A DNA stretch of 64,000 nt from PALSA-612 sp963755155 (GCA_963755155.1 CAVWIV010000003.1:425034-489033); one strand, 5' to 3'. Positions 26,690 through 36,480 are shown, counted from the first letter of the stretch. Numbers and translations: made by a program. Notes: a model not told the origin generated them from the letters alone.

Positions 26690-27665
26690 ACCCGAGCTCC
26701 GAAACCGCCCTGCGATACCACTTGCTGTGACTCAGCTGCACGCGGTCGGCGAGGGCTGCGTCGGGCGGCGATCCGGCGATGGCGATCCGCGGCAGGAGCA
26801 AGGGATCCATGCCCTCGCGTACCGGGCCGCCGACGTTCATGAAGGCCGTACTGTAGCCCGCCGCCCTGGCGGCCTCGACCGCGTCCCGAGACAGGTCTCG
26901 CGGTTGGCCGTTCGGGAAGCAGAAGTGCCGGCACGGGACGCCGAGCATCTCCTCGATCTCCTGCTTGGAAGCCAGCAGTTGCTCGTGGATGTCCTCCGTG
27001 GGTTGCCCGCCGTGCATCACGACGTGGTCGCGCGTGTGCGAACCGACGATGACGCCCCGCTTCTCGAGCTGCGCGAGCTCCGGCCAGCCAAGCAGCGCCT
27101 CGCTGTCGAACTGCTCATCGAGCTCCCGCCACCGTTCGGGGCTGAGCAGCGCGCGCAGCTCGGCGAGCAGAGCTTCGGCCCCGGTCAGCGGCAGCGACCG
27201 CAGCAGCTCGGCGGCGTGGACGGCAGCGCGCCGGCGGTCGTCCGCGGTGCGGAGCTTGAACTGACGTCTCCGTCCGGGAAGCCGGACGCCGGTCTCCTCG
27301 GTGAACGCGATGGCGGCCCGCATGACGTATGTCGGCAACCGCTCTCCCGTGGAGACGAACGCCGACGGAACGAAGATCGCGTACGGCAGCCCGAGCTTCT
27401 GAAGCACCGGATCGGCGAGCTCGAGCACGGAGCGGTAGCCGTCGTCGAACGTCAACGCGGCGGCGTGCTCCGGCAGCGTCGCGCCGTCTCGTAGGGCCGC
27501 GGCGACGTCGTCGATGGAGACGACCTCGTAGCGCTTCGCCACGAGCTCGGCGATTCGCGTGAACGCCTCCAGGTCGACGTGGTTCACCTGGATCTCCGGA
27601 TGCTCGATCCGCTCCACGACGCCGTGGAAGCTGAGGACGACGGCGAGCTCGGGAGAGAACTTCAC
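26682..27665 (-). CDS. Polysaccharide deacetylase (NodB domain)
   Basis: CE4-type protein of 327 residues. Motif 1 is ALTFDDGYRSV near residue 90 and motif 2 is VGSHTRDHVVMHG with the zinc-binding histidines near 215. A central helical insertion of about 80 residues (ERWRELDEQFDSEALL) separates them, and HFCFPNGQPRDLS supplies the later Pro-containing motif. There is no signal peptide, so it probably acts in the cytoplasm on a sugar intermediate or lipid-linked glycan. GTG 27665 overlaps the transketolase stop as GTGA. Confidence 0.85.
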   Translation of the reverse strand: MKFSPELAVVLSFHGVVERIEHPEIQVNHVDLEAFTRIAELVAKRYEVVSIDDVAAALRDGATLPEHAAALTFDDGYRSVLELADPVLQKLGLPYAIFVPSAFVSTGERLPTYVMRAAIAFTEETGVRLPGRRRQFKLRTADDRRRAAVHAAELLRSLPLTGAEALLAELRALLSPERWRELDEQFDSEALLGWPELAQLEKRGVIVGSHTRDHVVMHGGQPTEDIHEQLLASKQEIEEMLGVPCRHFCFPNGQPRDLSRDAVEAARAAGYSTAFMNVGGPVREGMDPLLLPRIAIAGSPPDAALADRVQLSHSKWYRRAVSELGFE

Positions 27666-29576
27666 GCGCCGGCGAGCGTCCGCGCCTCGGCGATGCGCCC
27701 GGCCAGCGATTCGCCGTCGAGGCCGTGGAACCGCAGCGCCTCGGGCGGCGTGCCGAAGGCCGGCCAGCCCTCGACGCCGCAGACCGTCACCTCGCGGCCG
27801 GGCAGCTCCCGGCGGAGCGCGTCGCCGAGCGCACCGACGGGCGCGTGGTCCTCGATGACGACGATCGGAGCGTCGGAGGCGGTGACCTCGCCGAGCCAGT
27901 CCCGGTCGAAGCGGTTGAGCCAGGGCATGTCGATCACGGCGATGTCGGCTCCGTGCTCGGCGAGCAGCTCGGCCGCGGTCAAGAGCTCGTGGAGCATCAC
28001 CGGCCCGTACGCGAAGGCGAGCACGTCCGTCCCCTCCCGGAGCACGGCGCCGCGCCCGGGGGCGACCTCGTAGCCGGCGGGCAGCTCGATGTGGCGAGGC
28101 GAAGGCCCGATAGCGAGCCGGATGGCGACGTTGCCCTCCGCCTCCTCGACCGCCCAGGTCACGACTGCCTTCGTCTCCTCGGCGTTCGCAGGCTGCACGA
28201 TCGTCATGTTCGGAAGCGCTGCGAGCAAAGAGACGTCGCGCAGGCTCTGGTGCGACATGCCCGGGCCCGCGGGGATGAGCCCCGCGTAGTGCATGCCGTA
28301 GATGACCTTCGACCCCTCGCTCGCGTTGTTGTAGATCTGCTCATTCGCGCGCGAGGCGAGGAAGCTCGCGAACGAATTGACGACGGGCATGAGCCCGTGG
28401 CGGGCGAGCCCGCCGGCCACGGAGACCATGTCCTGCTCGGCGATCCCGCACTCGAGGAAACGCTCCGGGTACGCCTCCTCGAACCCGCGCACGCGACAGT
28501 CCGAGGCGAGGTCCGCGTCGAGCACGACGAGCGCGGGATTGCGCTGGGCGAGCTCGACGAGCGCCTCCCCGTACGCCTCGACGACGTACTCCCGGGCGCG
28601 CGTCGTGCGCGTTCCCGCCCCGCTCTCCGGCTCCGCCTCGAGCGCCGGGGCGGGCAGCTCGTCCTCGAGCGGCGGCACGGGCTCGAGCTCCACCGGCTCC
28701 AGCCTGGCCAGCAGCTCGCCGCGCGCCCGCTCGAAGCTCTCGTCGTCGGGCGCGCCCGCGTGCCAGCGGTACGTGCCGCCCCCTTCACGCAGCGCCGCGG
28801 GGTGCTCCATGAACGAGACGCCGCGGCCCTTGATCGTGCGGGCCACGAGCACCTGTGGCCGGTCGTCGACGGCGGCCAGCTCGCTGAACGCGCGTCGCAG
28901 CTCCGCGTAGTCGTGGCCGTCACACGACGCGACATGCCAGCCGAATGCCGCGAGCTTCGCTTCGAGGTCGCCGAGGGCGAGGATCTCCTCGGTCGGCTTG
29001 TCCGACTGGAGCTCGTTGCGGTCGACGACGACGGTCAGCCCGGACAGGCCGTCGTGCGCCGCAGCCTGAAGCGCCTCGAAGTTCTGCCCCTCCTGGAGCT
29101 CGCCGTCCCCCACCATGACGACGACGCGTCCGCCGTGAGCCGAGCTGCCGCTTCGCCCAGGCGATGCCGCGGCCCTTCGAGATGCCCATGCCGAGCGAGC
29201 CCGAGTTCGCCTCGATCCCCGGCACGCGCACGTTCGGGTGGCCGTCGAGGCCGTCCAGCCGCCGCAGCCGCAGGAGCTTCTCGGTGGGCAGGACGCCGAG
29301 CGAATGGAGCACCGCGTAGAGGCCCGGCACGTCGTGGCCCTTGGAGGAGAAGTACACGTCGCGACCCGGGTCGTCGAAGCCGACCTGCACCGTGTTCAGG
29401 TGCTCGTGGAGGAGGAAGACGACGATGTCCATCGCGCTGAAGCTCGAACCGATGTGGCCCGAGCCCGCCCGTTTCACGGCCGTGAGCGCGTTCAGCCGGC
29501 AAAGGTCGGCGATGCGCGGAAGGTCGCCCTCCGCTTTCGCGAACTCCGACTGAGGGACGAGCGCTAGCTCGGCCAC
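27662..29576 (-). CDS. Transketolase family protein, full length, frameshifted
   Basis: Thiamine-diphosphate enzyme of about 637 residues carrying N-terminal, pyrimidine-binding and C-terminal domains in one chain. Visible are KRAGSGHIGSSFSAMD, FSSKGHDVPGLYAVLH, the TPP motif MVGDGELQEGQNFEA and FLECGIAEQDMVSVAGGLA with the catalytic Glu. The C-terminal part is smaller than in central-pathway transketolases, closer to DXS-like or paired transketolases of sugar pathways. A shift near 29130-29145 separates GIAWAKRQLG from RVVVMVGDGEL. Its place between a deacetylase and an enolase-superfamily gene in a NeuB operon suggests a biosynthetic role, perhaps making the aldose or ketose precursor. Confidence 0.85.
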
Positions 29577-30742
29577 GGGTGGGCGCGGAGGACGTCCTCG
29601 TTCACGTCGGCGCCCCAGCCGGGGCCGCTCGGGACCGTCATCACGCCGCCCGACATCTCAGGCGCCGCGGTCAGCTCGTCCTTCCACGGCACGTCGTCGA
29701 CATCCACCTCGAGGATGCGCATGTTGGGAACGGCCGCGCACCACTGGGCGGAGATGAACGTCGCGAGGTGGCTGTAGTAGTTGTGGGGCGCGCAGTTGAC
29801 CTCGAACGTCTCGGCGAGGTCCGCGATCTTCTTCGACTGCGCGAAGCCGTTCCAGATCACGTCCACGGAGGCGACGTCGAGCGCACCCTCCTCGAGGAAC
29901 GGGCGAAAGGCGCGTGCGCCATAGAGGTTCTCGCCGGAGCAGATGGGAATCTCGGTCGAGCGGCGGACGAAGGCCAGCGCGGCCGGGTCGAAGCAGTCGA
30001 TCTCGAGCCACGCGAGGTCGTGCTTCTCCAGCGCTCGCGCCGTGCGGCGCGCCCCCTCGGTCGTGAGGTTGAAGTTGAGGTCGACGATCGGCTCGGCCTT
30101 GCCGCCCGTCCCGGCGGCGAAGGCCTCCAGCAGCCGGCCGAGAGCGGCCTCGACCTCGCGCGACGAGTTCCGCTCCAGGCCCTCACCGTGGAAGCCGGGG
30201 TGCAGCACCTGCGGCTCGTCTCCGGGGACGACGACGTTCGTCTTGAAGGCGGGGAAGCCCTGGTCGACGACCTCGCGGCCGAGCGCCGTCACGTCGTCGT
30301 ACGACGCGAGCTTCGGCGTTCCCGTCACCTCCCAGGCGCGCGCGCGAGTCGTCCCGCAGTGCGACCAGTAGACCGGCACCTCCGTGCGCAACGGGCCGCC
30401 GAAGAGCTCGTAGACCGGTACGCCGTACGCCTTCCCCTTGAGGTCGAGTAGCGCGTTCTCGATGGCGGCGATCGCCTTGGCGACGACTCCGCCCGGGCTC
30501 TGCCGCGTGGCGCGATAGAGGTCCCAGTACACCGCCTCGCCGGCGCGCGGATCGCGCCCGACGACCAGCGGCGCGAGATCCTCGACGATGCCCGCGAGGC
30601 CCCGCGGCGAGCCGTGCGAGTCGGTGACCTCGGCCCAGCCCACGAGGCCGTCGTCGGCCGTCGCCTTCAGGAAGATCCACGGGCGCCAGCCGGCGTCGCA
30701 GTAGAGCGTCTCGAGGCTTGCGACCTTCACGCGGCGCAGCAT
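29564..30742 (-). CDS. Enolase-superfamily (mandelate racemase type) sugar acid dehydratase-like
   Basis: Protein of 392 residues with the N-terminal capping domain and a TIM-barrel domain. Candidate metal ligands are in PIVDLNFNLT, LAWLEIDCFD and PICSGENLYG, with a general-base lysine region FPAFKTNVV near 175 and a catalytic-type CAPHNYYSHLA near 320. The pattern fits sugar-acid dehydratases or related racemases; the substrate is not readable. The start ATG 30742 has GTG 30730 as a shorter alternative. It is 4 bases from the sulfotransferase stop and its own stop is inside the transketolase start. Confidence 0.85.
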   Translation of the reverse strand: MLRRVKVASLETLYCDAGWRPWIFLKATADDGLVGWAEVTDSHGSPRGLAGIVEDLAPLVVGRDPRAGEAVYWDLYRATRQSPGGVVAKAIAAIENALLDLKGKAYGVPVYELFGGPLRTEVPVYWSHCGTTRARAWEVTGTPKLASYDDVTALGREVVDQGFPAFKTNVVVPGDEPQVLHPGFHGEGLERNSSREVEAALGRLLEAFAAGTGGKAEPIVDLNFNLTTEGARRTARALEKHDLAWLEIDCFDPAALAFVRRSTEIPICSGENLYGARAFRPFLEEGALDVASVDVIWNGFAQSKKIADLAETFEVNCAPHNYYSHLATFISAQWCAAVPNMRILEVDVDDVPWKDELTAAPEMSGGVMTVPSGPGWGADVNEDVLRAHPWPS

Positions 30743-30746
30743 ACGG

Positions 30747-31598
30747 CTACCACGGCAGCCGCCTCTCCAGCAACGCCTCCAGCGCGGGCCGCTCGGCTTC
30801 GAACAGCGCTTCCAGCCGCTGCCGCAGATCGGCCTCCAGCTCCGGCTTCTGGCCGCCGCGCCGCGTCAGGTGGCGATCGATCTGCCGATGCACCGTGTCC
30901 GGCACGATCGCGCGTGCGAACCGGCGGGCGCGCACCGACGACATCGCGAGCTCCACCAGCCGGTTTCTCGGCTCCCAGAACGTGTTGTGGACCTCGAGCT
31001 CGATCCGGTCGGCGACGGCCGGGTCGATGCCGAGAAACGCGTACACAGCTCTCATCTCGCCGCGAGGGTCCTGCCGCAGCTCCTCGAGGAACATGACGTG
31101 GACGCGGTCCCCGAATGCGCCGAGAAAGCGCTCGACCGGCTCCAGGTAGTGGCTACGCCCGACGTACGCCTTGCGCGGGTTCTCGGCGTCGAACGCGGGC
31201 CCGCCCTGGAGCTCGATCTCGACCGCCTCTCGAAACGACCGGCGCTCGTAGCCGGAGCGGACCGTCCCCCAGTACGCCGAGTACGCGCGGTCGACGGGGT
31301 TCCTGAGGATGATGAGGATCCGGCCGTCCGGCGCGGCCTCGCGGATCCGCCCAGGCGCGAGCTCGTCGTAGAAGTACCGCACGCTCGCCTCGCCCAGCCA
31401 CGCCTCCTCTCGCCCCTCGAACAGCGAGAGATAACGCGCCTCGGTCTTCGCCTCCTCGTGCCGGTCGGGGATGAAGAAGCTCGGCTCCTTGACCTCGGAC
31501 ATGAAGACGTCGGGGTGCGCGTCGAGGTGCTGCCACAGCGACGTCGTGCCGCCCTTCTCCACGCCGGCGACGAAGAGGTTCGGCCAGCGGTCGCTCAC
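30747..31598 (-). CDS. PAPS-dependent sulfotransferase
   Basis: Cytoplasmic sulfotransferase of 283 residues. The 5'-phosphosulfate loop is VAGVEKGGTTSLWQHL near residues 9-24, and the 3'-phosphate site is ILRNPVDRAYSAYWG near 100. HYLEPVERFLGAFG and FLEELRQDPRGEM match heparan-type and bacterial lipooligosaccharide sulfotransferases. GTG 31598 overlaps the CMP-transferase stop. It probably adds sulfate to a sugar in the glycan made by this operon, which is inference from context. Confidence 0.9.
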   Translation of the reverse strand: MSDRWPNLFVAGVEKGGTTSLWQHLDAHPDVFMSEVKEPSFFIPDRHEEAKTEARYLSLFEGREEAWLGEASVRYFYDELAPGRIREAAPDGRILIILRNPVDRAYSAYWGTVRSGYERRSFREAVEIELQGGPAFDAENPRKAYVGRSHYLEPVERFLGAFGDRVHVMFLEELRQDPRGEMRAVYAFLGIDPAVADRIELEVHNTFWEPRNRLVELAMSSVRARRFARAIVPDTVHRQIDRHLTRRGGQKPELEADLRQRLEALFEAERPALEALLERRLPW

Positions 31599-32339
31599 GG
31601 CTCGTACGGCGCGCGGTCGATCTCGGTGAGCGTCGCCGCCCCCGACGCGACGAGCGCCTCGGCGCGCTCCCAGTCGGCCTCGTCGTCGACGTTGAAGCCT
31701 TCGAGCCCCTCCGTGAGGAACGGGGCGAGCACGCGGCCCTCGCGCGTGCCCGTCCCCGTGACGACTCTCGTCCACGCGATCTCGAGCGCGCTGTTCTGGT
31801 GGTAGACGCGCGGCAGCGCCTGGTACTGGCCCGCATGCCACGCGACGTCGAGGTGAGACTGGTCGAGCAGCGGCTGCCATCGTGCGGCCGTCGTCTGCGA
31901 GCTGCCACATCTTTCCCGGGTGCTGCTTCACGAGCTCGACCGCGCGGACGGAGTCCGCCTCGGGCGTCGCGAGCAGCTGCTCGAGGCCACGCCGCACGAC
32001 GTCGGGGCCGCGGAACGGGTTCGTCGCGCGGACGATGGCGAAGAGGTCGTACTGCTCGGGCAGCCGCTCGAGCGTGAACGTGATCCACTCGATGTCGGGC
32101 GAGGTCGAGGTCGCATACTCCGCGGGCCGGAGAAACGGGACCTCGGCGCCGTACCAGCGGGCGACGTCGGCGATCGTCTCGGAGTCGGTGGAGACGACGA
32201 CGCGCTCGCACACACCCGACTGCTGCGCGGTGGCGATCGCATACGCGAGCAGCGGGTGGCCGGCGAGCGGGCGGATGTTCTTGTCGGCGACCCGCTCGGA
32301 GCCCGAGCGCGCGCCGATGAGCCCGATCACGCTGGGCAT
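31595..32339 (-). CDS. neuA: CMP-nonulosonate (acylneuraminate) cytidylyltransferase, NeuA/SpsF-like, frameshifted
   Basis: Activates a nine-carbon or related acidic sugar with CTP. The 247-residue product starts VIGLIGARSGSERVADKNIRPLAG, the CTP-binding signature, then SGVCERVVVSTDSETIADVA, ATSTSPDIEWITFTLERL and NPFRGPDVVRRGL. An extra base near 31865 shifts the frame; the continuation reads QPLLDQSHLDVAWHAGQY, NSALEIAW and GFNVDDEADWERAE, all normal for the family. It overlaps the reductase gene start by 13 bases and the sulfotransferase by 4. The exact sugar is unknown. Confidence 0.88.
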
Positions 32340-33158
32340 TGCTCCAGGAGCTCCGAGAGCGTCGGCGTGGGCACGCCGAGCCGGCGGCCCGCACGTACGA
32401 CGGCGCCGGCGATCGCGTCGAGCTCGGACAGGTCGCCCGGCGGTTACGTCGCGCTCGGTAGACGAGGTGGCCCAGTCCGGCAAGGACTCGATGATCGCCC
32501 ATTGCTCGGCGAATGTCGTGTGGGCGCCGTCAGCCGCGGCGACCGCACACGCTTCCTCCACTGCCGAGCGCAGCCGAGGGTCCGGCCGTAGCTCACCGAT
32601 CGTTCGGCCCAGCGCGGATGTGAGGAGTGCGATCGGCCCCTGTCGGGCGAGCTTCTCCCAGAGCACGTCTTCGTCGCTCCCTCCGGCCTGCGAGTCGATG
32701 CCCGCTCGCGCGAGCTGGTCGGGAGCCTCTCTCGCGGCAACGTTCACGATCCCCGGAGTCTGCTGGACGATCCGGGTGGGCGACTCGCGGTAACCCTCGA
32801 AACGGCCGATCGTCGCTGCCACGACGTTGGGAAACCTCTGGCGCAGCACGTCCATGTGCTCCAGTCCGTTGAGCAGCGGAAGGACGAGCTCGGGGTCGGC
32901 CTGGATGCGTGCGACCCCGTCGTCGAGCCCGTACGACTTCACGGCCACGAGCAGCAGCTCGACGGCCTCGTCCAGCTGCTCAACGGCATCAAGGCGCACG
33001 GTGCGCTCTCCGTCGTCGGTGACGAGCGTCAGGCCGTCGTCCCGGATCGCCGCGGCCGTCTCCGGCCTGGCCACGCAGATCACGCGCTCGCCCGACAGCG
33101 CCAGACGCACCGCCAGCGCGCCGCCCACCGCACCCGGCCCGAGGACAGCGGTGGTCAC
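32327..33158 (-). CDS. Ketopantoate reductase-like (ApbA/PanE) dehydrogenase, frameshifted
   Basis: NAD(P)-dependent reductase of about 276 residues. The cofactor loop is AVLGPGAVGGALAVRLA at residues 4-20, then LLVAVKSYGLDDGV and PLLNGLEHMDVLRQRFP, the family's core. The C-terminal helical domain has KLARQGPIALLTSALGRT; after a shift near 32445 it ends LSELDAIAGAVVRAGRRLG and VPTPTLSELL. GTG 33158 overlaps the aldehyde dehydrogenase stop. Pantothenate synthesis is one possibility, but the neighbours suggest reduction of a keto-sugar acid. Confidence 0.8.
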
Positions 33159-34573
33159 GTCTGCGCCGGCTCTGAGATGAGGTTCACGTACTTCCACTCC
33201 GAATAGACGTCGAGCGCTTCCACGCCCGCCTCGCGCCACCCGGTGCCCGATTGCTTGACGCCGCCGAAGCCCATATGCGGCTCCGAGCCGTGCGTGCCGC
33301 CGTTCACGACGACTACACCGGCCTCGGCCTGGTCGGCGAACGTCATCGCACGGTGCAGGCTCGCCGTGTGCACGGCCGCTGTGAGGCCGTACGGCGAATC
33401 GTTCACGACCGCGAGCGCCTCGGACAGGTCCCGCACGCGGTAGAGGATCGTCACCGGTCCGAACAGCTCGGTGCACGAGATCTCTGCGTCGAGTGCGACG
33501 CCTTCGAGCACGGTCGGCGGGAGCCACCAGCCGTCGCGCGGCAGGCGCTCGCCCCCGCAGAGCACGGTCGCATTCGCCTGCGCAAGGGCAGCGAGGATGC
33601 GTTCGAGGCTCGCTTCGCTGATGACGGGGCCTGTGTCCTCGAACGCCTGGGCGGCTTCCACGAAGCGTGCGCGAAACTCGTCGTACACCGAGTCGAAGAC
33701 GACGATCCGGCTCGCAGCCGCGCAGCGCTGGCCGGCGTTCGAGAAGGACGACTGCACCGCCCAGCGAACCGCGCCGTCGAGGTCGGCGTCGTCGCACACG
33801 ACGAGCGCGTTCTTGCCGCCGAGCTCGAGGCAGACCTTCGCCAGCCGGCGCCCTGCCGTCTCTGCGATCCAGCGACCCGTCGCTGCGGAGCCGGTGAAGC
33901 TGACGAGATCGACGCCTGGGTGCTCGACGAGTGCCGCGCCCGCTTCCGAGCCGAGCCCCTGAACGACGTTGAGCACGCCTGCCGGCAAGCCGGCCTCGTG
34001 ACAGGTTGTCGCAAAGAGGCTGGCGGACAGCGGCGCCGCCTCAGAGGGCTTGAGGACGGCGCCGTTGCCGCAGAGGAGCGCCGGGAACACCTTCCACGCG
34101 ACATTCGGCAGGGGCGTGTTGAACGAGATGACGAGGCCGGCCACGCCGACGGGCTGCCGCACGGTCATCACGGTTCGGTGCGCCATGCTCGCCGTCGTCG
34201 TTCGCCCGTAGTAGCGGCGGCCCTCACCGGCGACGAAGAGCCCCATCTCCACGGCGGCGGCGGTCTCGCCGGCGGCGAGCGCCTCCGGCTTGCCGGTCTC
34301 CTCGACCACGGCAGCCGAGAGCTCGTCGCTCCGCCCGCGAAGCGCGAGCGCGATCTCGCGGACGATGTCGCCGCGCTCGACGACCGTGCGCGCCGCCCAG
34401 TCGCGCTGCGCCTCACGCGCGGCCGCCACCGCCGCCTCGACGTCCACTGGGCGCGAGCGCGCGAGCCGGCAGAGCGGCGTTCCGTCCGCCGGACGCAGCT
34501 TCTCGAGCCACTCGCCGGAGCGTGCCGGAACGGCCTCGCCCGCGATGAGGTTCGAGACGTCCAGCGCTACCAG
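33155..34573 (-). CDS. Aldehyde dehydrogenase
   Basis: NAD(P)-dependent ALDH of about 472 residues. The catalytic Cys is in FSNAGQRCAAASRIV and the Glu in CLELGGKNALVV; the cofactor region has PLPNVAWKVFPALLCGN and GFGGVKQSGTGWRE. The subfamily resembles succinate-semialdehyde or dioxovalerate dehydrogenases. No ATG, GTG or TTG occurs near the expected N-terminus; homology starts at VSNLIAGEAVPA. A CTG at 34573 (or 34564) is in frame and overlaps the SDR stop, so either a CTG start or an unseen sequencing error is required. Confidence 0.85.
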   Translation of the reverse strand: MVALDVSNLIAGEAVPARSGEWLEKLRPADGTPLCRLARSRPVDVEAAVAAAREAQRDWAARTVVERGDIVREIALALRGRSDELSAAVVEETGKPEALAAGETAAAVEMGLFVAGEGRRYYGRTTTASMAHRTVMTVRQPVGVAGLVISFNTPLPNVAWKVFPALLCGNGAVLKPSEAAPLSASLFATTCHEAGLPAGVLNVVQGLGSEAGAALVEHPGVDLVSFTGSAATGRWIAETAGRRLAKVCLELGGKNALVVCDDADLDGAVRWAVQSSFSNAGQRCAAASRIVVFDSVYDEFRARFVEAAQAFEDTGPVISEASLERILAALAQANATVLCGGERLPRDGWWLPPTVLEGVALDAEISCTELFGPVTILYRVRDLSEALAVVNDSPYGLTAAVHTASLHRAMTFADQAEAGVVVVNGGTHGSEPHMGFGGVKQSGTGWREAGVEALDVYSEWKYVNLISEPAQT

Positions 34574-35356
34574 GCCGACCAGCCGCCGTCGACGACGAGG
34601 TTCGCGCCGGTGACGTACGACGAGGCGTCGGAGGCGAGGAAGACGACCGCGCCGAGCGCCTCGCCCGCGTCCGCCATCCGCCCCAGCGGCACGCGGGCGC
34701 CGTAGGCGTCTAGGAACTCCTGCGGCTGCTCGTCGAAGATCCCGCCGAGCGTCAGCGTGTTCACACGCACGCCGGCCTTCGCCCAGTACGTCGCGAGGTA
34801 GCGCGTGAGGTTGAGCAGCGCCGACTTCGAGACGGAGTACGCGACCGGCTTGAAGAACGTCTCTCCCTGCCGGCGGCGAAACTCGTAGAGGTCCTGCTGC
34901 GGCGACAGGAGCCCGTAGACGGACGAGACGTTCACGATCGAGCCTCGGCCGGCTTCCGCCATCGCGGCGCCGACGACCTGGCAGCAGAGGACGACGCCCT
35001 TGACGTTGACGTCCATCACCTCGTCGAATGACGCCTCCGGATACGTCTCGAACGGCCCGACCTCCTCGGGCGGCGCGTCGGGCGGAGAGTCGAGCGCGGC
35101 GTTGTTCACGAGCAGGTGCGGTACGCCCCACTCGGCCACGACGCTCGGCCGTCGCCGCCTCGATCGACGTCCGGTCGGTGACGTCCACCGAGTAGTGGCG
35201 GACGTCCCCTTCGCCGCCGGGGTCGGCCGCGACGTCGAAGACGGCCACGCGCATGCCGCGGGCGGCGAGGCCGTCCGTGTAGACCTGCCCCAGCTGGCCG
35301 AGGCCGCCGGTGACGACGGCCACGCGGCCCGACAGATCGAAGAGCTCGTCCGTCAC
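34567..35356 (-). CDS. Short-chain dehydrogenase/reductase, frameshifted
   Basis: Classical SDR of about 262 residues. The cofactor site is VAVVTGGLGQLGQVY at residues 12-26, then HLLVNNAALDS, IVNVSSVYGLL and the active-site YSVSKSALLNL, ending LVVDGGWSAW. A one-base shift lies near 35140, between the SIEAATAE and WGVPHLLVNN segments. GTG 35356 overlaps the neuB stop as GTGA. Probably oxidises or reduces a sugar or sugar-acid intermediate of the operon. Confidence 0.88.
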
Positions 35357-36435
35357 GCCCGTGCTCGCACTACCGGCTCGTCGAGCGGCACGAGTGCGTC
35401 GTGCGTGACGGGATCGTCCTCGCGCAGGGCTCGCCCGAGCGTTCGGCCGAGGAGCTCGTCGACCTCGTACGGCGCGAGACCACCCTCGGCCGGAGACCGC
35501 GCGGCGACGTCGCCTTCGGCGAGCACGTGACCGGTCTCGAGATCCCGGGCGGCCACGAGCATCTTCCCCATCTTCCTGAGCGCCGGCTCCTCGGAAGGGA
35601 GCGGCCGCTTTACGCCGTCGCCGAGCGCGGCCGGGACGCGGCGCAGGTCGCGAACGAGCTTGCGCATGCCTTCGGGCATGAGCGAGAACGCGTGGTCAGT
35701 GCCCTTGAGCGTGTGCGAGAGCGTGAAGTGCTTCTCCATCACGCGCGCGCCGAGCATGTACGCGATGGGGGCCATGGCGATGCCGTCCTGGTGGTCGGAG
35801 AGGCCGATCACGAGCTCCGGATATCGCTCGCGCAGCGTCGTGATCACGCCCAGCTCGAGCTCCTCGGCGGCCGCAGGGTAGACAGCCGTGCACTGGAGCA
35901 GGCAGATCTGCGTGTTGACGGCCGTGATCGCCTCGACGGCGCGGTCGACGTCGTCCATGGTCGCGCCGCCGGTCGACACGATCATCGGCTTGCCGATCGA
36001 TGCCACGTGCCGCAGCAGCGGCGTGTTGCGGAGGTCGCCTGAAGCGGTCTTGTACGCGGGCATGTCGAGGTCGGCGAGAAAGTCGGCGCTCGCCTGGTCG
36101 AAGGCGGTGGCGAACAGCGTCACGCCGACGTCGCGCGCCGTTCGCTGGAGCTCGACCCAGGCGTCGCGGTCGAGCTCGAGCGCCTCGCGGTGCTCACCGT
36201 AGGTGGCGCCGAACGAGTTCTCGTGGTCGTACGGCGCCTCGTACGCCGCCCGCGTGTAGAGAGCGCGGTTGTCGCGCTTCTGGAGCTTCACCGCATCGAC
36301 ACCGCACTCCTTCGCCGACAGGACGAGCTCACGGGCCTTCTCCACCGAGCCCTGATGGTTGTGGCCGACCTCGGCGATGATGTAGCAATCGCCGTCGTCC
36401 GTGATGCGGGTGCCGTCGATGACGAGCTCGCGCAT
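35353..36435 (-). CDS. neuB: N-acetylneuraminate synthase family protein (NeuB/SpsE) with SAF domain
   Basis: Condenses phosphoenolpyruvate with an aldose to make a nonulosonic acid. Of 360 residues, the TIM barrel has YIIAEVGHNHQGSVEKARE near 20, VDAVKLQKRDNRALYT, GATYGEHREALEL, QCTAVYPAAAEELELGVI and GLSDHQDG. The C-terminal SAF antifreeze-like domain begins near 290 with LVAARDLETGHVL and includes ARSPAEGGLAPYE. It is the first gene of the operon; TACCAT lies 8 bases before ATG 36435. The product could be a sialic, legionaminic, pseudaminic or another nonulosonate; context lacks the usual legionaminic precursor genes. Confidence 0.92.
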   Translation of the reverse strand: MRELVIDGTRITDDGDCYIIAEVGHNHQGSVEKARELVLSAKECGVDAVKLQKRDNRALYTRAAYEAPYDHENSFGATYGEHREALELDRDAWVELQRTARDVGVTLFATAFDQASADFLADLDMPAYKTASGDLRNTPLLRHVASIGKPMIVSTGGATMDDVDRAVEAITAVNTQICLLQCTAVYPAAAEELELGVITTLRERYPELVIGLSDHQDGIAMAPIAYMLGARVMEKHFTLSHTLKGTDHAFSLMPEGMRKLVRDLRRVPAALGDGVKRPLPSEEPALRKMGKMLVAARDLETGHVLAEGDVAARSPAEGGLAPYEVDELLGRTLGRALREDDPVTHDALVPLDEPVVRARA

Positions 36436-36443
36436 GGCCGCCG

Positions 36444-36449
36444 ATGGTA
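36444..36449 (-). promoter_or_regulatory. Candidate -10 element of the nonulosonate operon
   Basis: Reads TACCAT on the minus strand, 8 bases before ATG 36435. It is the only promoter-like element seen ahead of the 11-gene chain. Confidence 0.5.
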
Positions 36450-36474
36450 CCCCGACCGCCTGCGCGCGATAGGC

Positions 36475-36480
36475 GACAAT
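36475..36480 (+). promoter_or_regulatory. Candidate -10 element of GT-C-like gene 1
   Basis: GACAAT, 7 bases before TTG 36488. The surrounding 19-base string GCGACAATCGCCGCCTTGG recurs exactly before the tandem paralogue. Confidence 0.5.

Noticed and set aside
30747..33158. Sulfotransferase fused to CMP-transferase and reductase
   Set aside because: One continuous frame exists only because NeuA and the reductase each contain one extra base; correct stops overlap each next start by 3 to 13 bases.
33155..35356. ALDH-SDR fusion
   Set aside because: The SDR ends LVVDGGWSAW with a TAG in its own frame; the continuous frame crosses shadow sequence.
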